Shown here piece by piece: positions 57,570 to 64,000 of a stretch of 64,000 nucleotides of DNA. The first letter of the stretch is position 1. Every line of letters starts with the position of its first letter. The notes under the pieces were generated by a model that was not told where the DNA came from, did no database searches, and saw only the letters and a program-made list of their open reading frames with translations. Both the position numbers and the translations under genes were made by a program. The DNA is from Cylindrodendrum hubeiense (Eukaryota; Ascomycota; Sordariomycetes; Hypocreales; Nectriaceae). The DNA lies in assembly GCA_014621425.1 (NCBI GenBank), contig JAANBB010000033.1, forward strand, positions 124,001 to 188,000. Direction: 5' to 3'.

Positions 57570-59600
57570 ATGCTATTCAAAAAGGGCGACAAGGGGGAAG
57601 CTCCCACCCCTTCCATTCATGAATCTGAGGCTACAGCGACTTCCGAACAAGAATCCCAAAACACTGTTCTTGCAGAAGATCATCCGGTATCCGCCATCGA
57701 CGACACTGTGTACCCCTCGGGGCTGAAACTCGCCTTCCCTCTCATCTCCATCTATGTTAGCTTGTTTTTGGTCTCCCTGGTCAGTTTATATATCCATCCT
57801 TCCATATTTCCCAACTCAGAATACGGCCTAGAAAGCTAACAGTATGAACAGGATCGCATGATTATCGCGACGGCGACCCCACAGATCACCGACGACTTTC
57901 ACTCTGTCACCGACATTGGTTGGTACGGCTCCGCGTTTTTGTTGACGACATGCGCCTTCCAACTGCTATTCGGGAAAATATACTCGTTCTACAGCATCAA
58001 GTACACGTTTTTGGCATCCGTCTTCCTCTTTGAGATAGGGTCAGCGTTGTGCGGAGCGGCTCCCAATTCGGTCGTTTTCATACTTGGCCGCGCCGTTTCA
58101 GGGCTGGGGTCGGCAGGTATTCTAAGCGGAGTGGTAAGTCTTTTGATGGAAAGCAAGGGTCCAGTACCCTCGACCTTGCCTCCCTTTACAGCATCTTATA
58201 CCCATTTCATGCAGGACTTGTTGACTGATTATAACATCTTAATTCTAGTTGGTCGTCATTGTACACGCCGTGCCGCTGCACAGACGCCCACTGTATCAGG
58301 GCATGTTTGGTGCCGTTTTTGGCATTTCCTCTATCCTTGGACCGTTGCTGGGTGGAGCATTCACCACTAAACTCACATGGAGGTGGTGCTTTTACATCAA
58401 TCTCCCATTTGGCGCAGTGGCCATGGTGGTGATTTTCTTTCTCCTGAACCTCCCTCCTCAGCCTCCGTCAAAGCTCTCCTCTAAGCAGAAGCTGGCTCAG
58501 CTTGATGTCACTGGCACTGCGCTGATTGTGCCGGGTGTAACCTGCCTCCTCCTAGCACTGCAGTGGGGTGGATCGACATATCTTGTAAGTTTGAAGCACC
58601 TAATGGTACGATCAAGATACTAATATTTCGGCAGTGGAGTGATGCACGCATTGAGGCTCTACTTGTTCTCGGAGGCTTGCTGCTCTTGGGCTTCGTCTTA
58701 GTACAGGCCCTGATGCCCAAAACAGCCACCATTCCGCCAAGGATCTTCAAGCAGCGCAGTATCGTAGCTGGCTTCTTCGCAACAACCTGCGTTGGGTCAC
58801 AAATGGTCGTATTTGGTGAGATTAATCACCCCTGGAACGAACATTCAGGCTCGAGCTAACTCAGGACAGTCTACTATCTCCCAATCTGGTTCCAGGCCAT
58901 TCAAGGCCTCTCGGCCGTTGATTCGGGCATCCGCACGCTGCCTATGGTTCTTGCATTAGTCTTCGCCTCCATCTTCACGGGTGTTCTTGTCCATCGAATT
59001 GGGTACTACACGCCCGTCATGATCGTTGGCGTTTGCTTTATGAGCATTGGCGCTGGGCTACTCACCACACTACAGATCGATACCCCGACAGCCAATTTAG
59101 TCGGCTACCAAATTCTCTACGGTTGGGGCATGGGTTGCGTCGCCCAAGTCCCTAATATTGCCGCGCAAACGGTCCTGCCAAAGCCCGATGTCGCCATGGG
59201 TGCATCGCTCATGTTCTTCTCTCAAATGCTTGGCGGTGCCATCTTCGTCTCTGTCGCTCAAAACATACTCACCACTCAGCTCCTGCAGCGCCTCTCGTCT
59301 GTCCCCGGCTTCGACCTTGACACGATTGATAATAGTGGCGCAACCTCGCTGACGAATCTACCCGCATCCATCAAGAGGCCTGTTCTGCTCGCCTACAACG
59401 AGTCGCTTCGACGGGTGTTCCACATGGGCCTGGTTCTCGTGTGCCTCACTATGCTAGGTGCACTGGCCATGGAGTGGCGAAGTACCAAGGACAATTTAAA
59501 CAAGGAGAAAATGATGAAGAGTAATGAGGAAGCTGGAAGGGTAAACCAGCTCGATAATGAAGAGAGAGGGAAAACAGCGGAGAAAGGTATGGAGAATTAG
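57570..59600 (+). CDS. MFS drug:H+ antiporter, 14-span DHA2 type
   Basis: Plasma-membrane multidrug or metabolite exporter. Exons 57570-57779, 57852-58133, 58249-58584, 58635-58815, 58870-59600; GT-AG and in phase; 579 residues. Landmarks: [19 protein letters not shown] with the family motif after TM1, [20 protein letters not shown], motif [34 protein letters not shown] (typical of DHA2) and [13 protein letters not shown]. The N-terminal 50 residues are acidic and cytosolic; the C-terminus is charged ([11 protein letters not shown]). The acceptor at 58868-58869 rather than 58863-58864 is chosen because only it keeps the family sequence VYYLPIWFQ. Probable target of the adjacent Zn2Cys6 factor by position. 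Confidence 0.94.
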
Positions 59601-60597
59601 GGCCTAACTAGACGAGGGTAAAAGTACAGAAAACGAGCTATTCACCTAGAAGAGATGGAGTAAGATAGAGCAGCCAACTACACTACTTTCTTAATTTAAT
59701 TTTTGTTCTCACCAGAAGTGATACTCCAGATGCTTGTAGTTGAATCCAGCTTCAGTGACTGGCTTTCCAAGCAAGCCAGCCCCCCTCCTATCGCCGCAAC
59801 TCAGCTGCTGGAACCAGAGCAGCGCCGGCTGCCCCATAACCAGCAGGGAATTTAAAGCTATCTCAAAGTAGTATCCACTGAATCAACGCCAATCTCCCGT
59901 GGTGTTGTAGGTTGCTAGTCTAGACCGAGTAAGACAATTTGGATTATCCACCAAACGTAACAATCGTTGGAGCTATTGGAACACTAGACGCCTTTTTATT
60001 TCTTAGCTAGATGATCAGGCTGAGCTGTTATCTGGGGTCAGCATTAGTCAATCGTAGCGCTGCATGAGCCAATATCCCCCTACCCTTAGTCCAATACTAT
60101 TGGTATTAGTGGACAATGGTGCACATTTAATTACGATTCTTACGTGCAAACATTTATAATGTACCGAAACCCATTTTTGGGTTCAATTGCCGCTTCCGCT
60201 TCCATTATCTTGCTACACAATTCCTCCCGTGCTCCACGTCAACGCATTGACAACTTCAGCAATCCTTCATCGGTATCTACCGCCCTTACCTCGCTCGCAC
60301 TATTTGGTCTTGTTGCATCAAGCCCCAATAGCGAACACGATTGAGAGATCATGGCCTATCGGACCACCGGCATTAATTACGCCAGGCTCTATGCTCCTGG
60401 CGCAGTCCCTAATAGATCGCTGTCCGTATTTAAGCTCGATAAGAGCTACGGTCAGCTTACAGACTTCTGTGGCTCCCCGTACTGTGTTATCCAAGTGCGC
60501 CTCCTCTAATTAACGAGGAAAGAAGTGACCAATACCCCTTTAAGCCTCAATATGTCGCGAACCTTTCATAATCCCTTGTTCCGACAGACTATCCGTC
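59601..60597. other. Convergent 3' spacer
   Basis: About 1 kb between convergent genes. A 62-codon plus-strand stretch starting MYRNPFLGSIAAS near 60159 is open but has no recognisable feature, so it is not called. Confidence 0.45.
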
Positions 60598-61728
60598 TCA
60601 CAGGGAAAACTGAAGCAACTCTTCGCCTCTCAGTGCTCTCCAATGATTACTCGACTCGATCAACCCATCGCACCCCTCCACGGCCCACCCCCATTTTCGC
60701 AAGAAGCCAGGCGTGGCCTCCCAATTTTCTGGCTTATATGGTTCTCCCCACAACAAAAAGCCATTGCGGTTTGCCGTCATTCCATTATCAAGCCCATCCC
60801 CCAGCATCAAATGACTGGAGCCTTGGGGCTCAACGCTTGTTTTTTGGTTTGAAAACATCAGTTTGTGAAGTAGGTCGCCAATAACATCTCCCATAAGGTC
60901 CCAGTGGTCGAATTGGTATTGTTGTGCTATCAAATTGTCTCGCATCCTTGGAAAAGGAATGAAATCGATCCACGTAGCGTGGGGTCGCTGCGTCTGCGAA
61001 GGAGTCGGAACGAGACAGTGGGGAATATCCACGTCCGTTTGCATAAAAGTAACTATAGTTAGGGATGGGGGCCTGTCCATAATGTCGACCACTTCGCTAC
61101 GGTCAGGCCACGGGATTATATGCGTAGCGTGTTGCGAAAGAATAGACTTGTTTGTGAAGAATCCCCTAAAGGCATTGAAATTGACCAGGTGCAGGACATG
61201 ATCGGCAAGAGGAGACGGGGCCAGCAATGAGGATGGATCCGTGTTAAAGGAACTCAACATAAGGTGCAGTTGATGACCATACTTTTCGAGGTCACCGTCG
61301 CGCAGCTCCTGACATGGCCTGGGAAGCAGTGAGGTGAAGCTGCTGTTGACGTTGTTGATGTTGCCCTTAGTGCTATTTTCTACTCGAACAATCAGTTGGC
61401 CTGCTAGTGGAGTCGCCGATGGCGTAATTCCAAGCTCGTCGAGTCTCCAACGGTCAGTTTGGAATGGTTGTGGCCGTTTCTTTACAGTGGCCGTGCTTGG
61501 GTTATTCAAGCGGGCCCCTAGCAAGTGTGTCAGCAAGCCGACGCGCATATGACATCAACACCAATAAAGGCGCCCATCTTTCACCAATCGGGACTCACTG
61601 TGCTTTCGCTGATTCAATCTATTCTGGAGCTTCTTCCGGAGTTTGCCGTCGACATTGGCCGTCTCGGGATTATCGGCATCCTTTGGTTGAGCCTGCGGAT
61701 GTTGTGGAGCGGACTTTGAGCGCGGCAT
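60598..61728 (-). CDS. bZIP-type regulator with DUF3425 domain
   Basis: Predicted nuclear regulator. Exons (minus): 61728-61599 and 61517-60598; GT-AG, phase 1; 349 residues. The basic region KLRKKLQNRLNQRKH joins RARL across the intron, giving the bZIP signature N-x7-R; the leucine zipper is short or absent, as in this group. The DUF3425 part includes DHVLHLVNFNAFRGFFTNK, HATWIDFIPFPRMRDNLI and WGEPYKPENWEATPGFLRKW, all characteristic. An in-frame ATG upstream (61806) would add 26 residues but the family usually starts close to the basic region. It shares a 490-base divergent promoter with a short-chain dehydrogenase gene. Such proteins often act in stress or local metabolic control. Confidence 0.92.
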
Positions 61729-62218
61729 GATGGGATAAGTCCGCAAAACGTCACAAACGGCGAATGTCTGAGCCGAGAATGCGGAGGCCCAGCGATGCTT
61801 TGTCAAGAAGTCGGGGGTTTGCGTCGCGGGAACGAGAAAGTTTGGAGTTGCTAGTCAAGAAACGGCGAAATTGTCAGCTTTAAGGAGCATCATGCTTCTC
61901 CCGCCACTGTGGGGTCGTCCGAGAGCCCCAACTAAACTAACCCAAATTTGGCAAAAATGTCAGCCAGCACAGATCGACCCTAGCCTGCATCGTAACTCCG
62001 TTATTCGCGGCAACATCCAAGGCCGTGTTAGCTAGGATCCACTGGGTCAACAAGTCGAAAATAGAGGAACATGGCGGGTTTGAAAGAGCAGAACGTCGAG
62101 TATAAAATGATTGCAGCATTCTCTCGTTGTTTGCTTTCTGTCATCACCAGTCAACACAAAGCAACTGCTTCTTCATCTCATTACTTCATCAACCCCAAAA
62201 TCTTCAAATCAACTCACA
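61729..62218. other. Shared divergent promoter (bZIP / dehydrogenase)
   Basis: 490 bases. TATA element for the plus-strand gene at 62101-62108, then a CA/CT-rich leader to the ATG. Confidence 0.5.
62101..62108 (+). promoter_or_regulatory. TATA box of the short-chain dehydrogenase gene
   Basis: TATAAAAT, 118 bases before the ATG at 62219. Confidence 0.55.
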
Positions 62219-63217
62219 ATGTCTCCCTACGCCGCCGCTCACGCGAACCCTGAGGGCCCGGGTGATTCCCGTCCTACATCCCTCCAAATTGTCAGCGATA
62301 ATGCCATGGAGGGCAAGCTGGTCGGAAAAGTCGCCGTCATCACTGGTGTTTCCGCTGGCCTCGGCATCGAGACCACCCGAGCACTCGCAGCGACAGGTGC
62401 AAGACTCATTCTGACTGCCAGAGATCTGGCCAAGGCCAAGACTGCCCTCGCTGAAATCTGGCAAGAGGACAAGATGGAACTCGTCGAGATGGATCAGAAC
62501 TCGCTCGACAGTGTTCGAACCGCTGCAAAGAACATCCTAGCCAAGACAGACGAAATCAGCATCCTCATCAGCAACGCTGGAATCATGGCCGTTCCTGATC
62601 TCCGACTAACCAAGGATGGTCATGAGTCGCAGTTCGGCGTCAACCATCTTTCTCATTTCCTCTTTTTCCAGCTGCTCAAGCCAGCGTTGCTCAAAGCCTC
62701 TACACCCAGCTTTCAATCCCGAGTCGTCATGGTATCGGCCGCCGCACACCGAATCAGCCCCATCGGCGCCTCCGACGACTACCTGTTTCAAAAGTCAGAG
62801 TACGTGCCTTGGATAGCCTATGCACGATCGAAGACGGCAAATGTCTACATGGCCAATCAGATAGAACGAACTTACGGAAGCCTTGGGCTCCATGCAACCA
62901 GTCTGCATCCCGGAATCATCGGTACTGGCCTGTCCCAGTACATTCCAGCTGAGGTAGTGGAACAATTGACCAAGGAGTATGCCACGATAGCAAAGTCCCC
63001 AGAGCAAGGAGCAGCGACTACTATTTGGGCTGCGATTGGCAAGGAGTGGGAAGGCCGTGGAGGTGTCTATTTGAACGACTGCGCCGAGGCAGAGCGTGGT
63101 GAGGACGACGGTGTTGTCAGCAAAGGATCATATGTGAGCCATACTTATAACCCTGATGAAGAGGCCAGGTTATGGAAGGATTCCTTGAAGATGGTTGGGC
63201 TTCCGGAAGAGAACTAG
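62219..63217 (+). CDS. Short-chain dehydrogenase/reductase (retinol dehydrogenase/WWOX-like)
   Basis: Cytosolic NAD(P)-dependent oxidoreductase of the classical SDR fold. Intronless, 332 residues. Cofactor motif TGVSAGLG near residue 40, the NAG motif ISNAGIM near 120, and the active-site set: Ser in VVMVSAAAH, Tyr and Lys in YARSKTAN (Y-x3-K). The post-catalytic HPGIIGTGL is usual. An in-frame extension upstream exists, but ATG 62219 has an excellent CA-rich leader and TATA box. The Ala/Ser-rich active-site strand and the ERGEDDGV insertion near the C-terminus are typical of fungal members acting on lipids or aromatic ketones; the substrate cannot be read. Divergent from a DUF3425 bZIP gene. 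Confidence 0.93.
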   Translation: MSPYAAAHANPEGPGDSRPTSLQIVSDNAMEGKLVGKVAVITGVSAGLGIETTRALAATGARLILTARDLAKAKTALAEIWQEDKMELVEMDQNSLDSVRTAAKNILAKTDEISILISNAGIMAVPDLRLTKDGHESQFGVNHLSHFLFFQLLKPALLKASTPSFQSRVVMVSAAAHRISPIGASDDYLFQKSEYVPWIAYARSKTANVYMANQIERTYGSLGLHATSLHPGIIGTGLSQYIPAEVVEQLTKEYATIAKSPEQGAATTIWAAIGKEWEGRGGVYLNDCAEAERGEDDGVVSKGSYVSHTYNPDEEARLWKDSLKMVGLPEEN

Positions 63218-64000
63218 GGAAGTCAGATGTATGAGGTTTTCTGATTTGAGAGCTATGGAGCTGGACAAAACCCCACTATTTCGTTATGTATCAATTCATT
63301 CAAGTTTAAGTATGTCCTATCCTACTTATCCCACTCGCTACTTCAAATTCCAGTGCTTGATGAGAATAAACATGGTACCATCAGGGAATAAATCACTAAA
63401 TCAAATTGTAATATTAGGGAATAAATAGCTGAGATAAAATTTAGTATTAGGGTAAATAAATGCTAATGATCAGCCTGCCTGGATTTCCTTGCCTATATGT
63501 CATACGCAGTATATTGCTGGTAATTATCTTTTGAAACAGCTGTACACGGATGTGTGTGAACAGCAATACTCTTAGGCAGTATCTAATTTGCTCAAATGCA
63601 AGCGAATAGCAGGTTAGTTCTGATATAGAGTAGCTAACAGTGTCAATCTTGGTGATGAATATAGCCTATTCTAAGTCTCTGTGGATAACGTACGCCTCTA
63701 GATACCCTAGACTTATCATTTATAACCCATATGAATCGAGAAAAGGCTCAGAATATGGGTTGCCATTTGGAGCAATGCGGGAACTTACAAGGCAAGCAGC
63801 TGGGTTCAGAGTTTGGGGACTCCCCCACTAAGTATTTATGCTGTTACAAGTTACACGCGTGGATTAATGTGTCACTGTGTAGACGCTACATGGGCTAGGT
63901 GTAGCCTATGTTTCAAAGTTGAATGCTAGTATTGATACTGAATGGCTTCATGCCTCATCAAGATCTATTTCGCTTCATGAAGAATACAAAGAGGTGGCAA
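63218..64000. other. 3' end of window, AT-rich
   Basis: Contains the repeat relic copy B. From about 63900 a plus frame stays open to the window end (reads NASIDTEWLHASSRSI), too short to judge. Confidence 0.4.
63418..63571 (+). repeat. Dispersed repeat relic, copy B
   Basis: Same sequence family as 51639-51794. Its first ~35 bases are additionally duplicated directly upstream at 63383-63417 (gggaataaat followed by a/t-rich text and tatta). Confidence 0.8.

Noticed and set aside
4532..63217. Secondary-metabolite gene cluster
   Set aside because: Efflux pumps, regulators and oxidoreductases are present, but no polyketide synthase, peptide synthetase, terpene or other backbone gene.

Overview
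The window is nuclear DNA of a filamentous ascomycete (Pezizomycotina). The genes carry many 50-100 bp introns with GTRNGT donors and CTAAC-like branch sites. Fungus-specific families are present (Zn2Cys6 regulator, Clr5-domain protein, DUF3425 bZIP, TRI12-type efflux pump, NLR-like STAND protein). 5S rRNA genes are dispersed among protein genes rather than placed in the rDNA. The 5S core looks more like Sordariomycete than Eurotiomycete 5S to me, but that is a judgement from memory. No database search was possible; every assignment is read from the sequence.

Layout. 1-4531: gene-poor DNA with a TTAGGGG-bearing minisatellite. 4.5-24.3 kb: plus-strand run of a DUR3-type symporter, a TRI12-type MFS pump, a tubby/scramblase-like protein, (minus) an Hsp70-like ATPase, a single-pass Ser/Thr-rich membrane protein, a two-part unknown protein, then a ferric/cupric reductase and a Ctr copper transporter. 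24.9-25.3 kb: a tandem array of three 5S units, the last one broken. 26.2-30.6 kb: a large NLR-like STAND NTPase with an apparent 1-nt frameshift. 30.6-33.9 kb: gene-poor. 33.9-38.6 kb: secreted GH28 rhamnogalacturonase and a small secreted protein. 39.2-42.6 kb: an MDR oxidoreductase with a GC-AG intron and a 20-nt exon, and a second DUR3-type transporter. 43.8 kb: an intact 5S gene. 44.5-50.8 kb: an AAA+ ATPase and a Clr5-domain protein with an EPQ minisatellite. 51-54.8 kb: a decayed island (repeat relic, broken zinc-finger-like gene, inverted repeat, ~100-bp tandem repeat). 54.9-63.2 kb: two divergent regulator/effector pairs, Zn2Cys6 factor with DHA2-type MFS pump, and DUF3425 bZIP with short-chain dehydrogenase. 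63.2-64 kb: a second copy of the repeat relic.

How they work together. The reductase and the Ctr transporter form a plausible high-affinity copper (and iron) uptake module: surface reduction followed by Cu(I) import. Their upstream regions share four YTTGCTCA octamers resembling the yeast Mac1 copper element. The two DUR3-like carriers suggest urea/polyamine uptake. The rest are mostly independent transport, stress and surface genes. No polyketide, peptide or terpene backbone gene is present, so this is not a biosynthetic cluster.

All exon models below were checked for reading phase across every junction. Nineteen multi- or single-exon genes close in frame, except the NLR, which needs a 1-nt correction.
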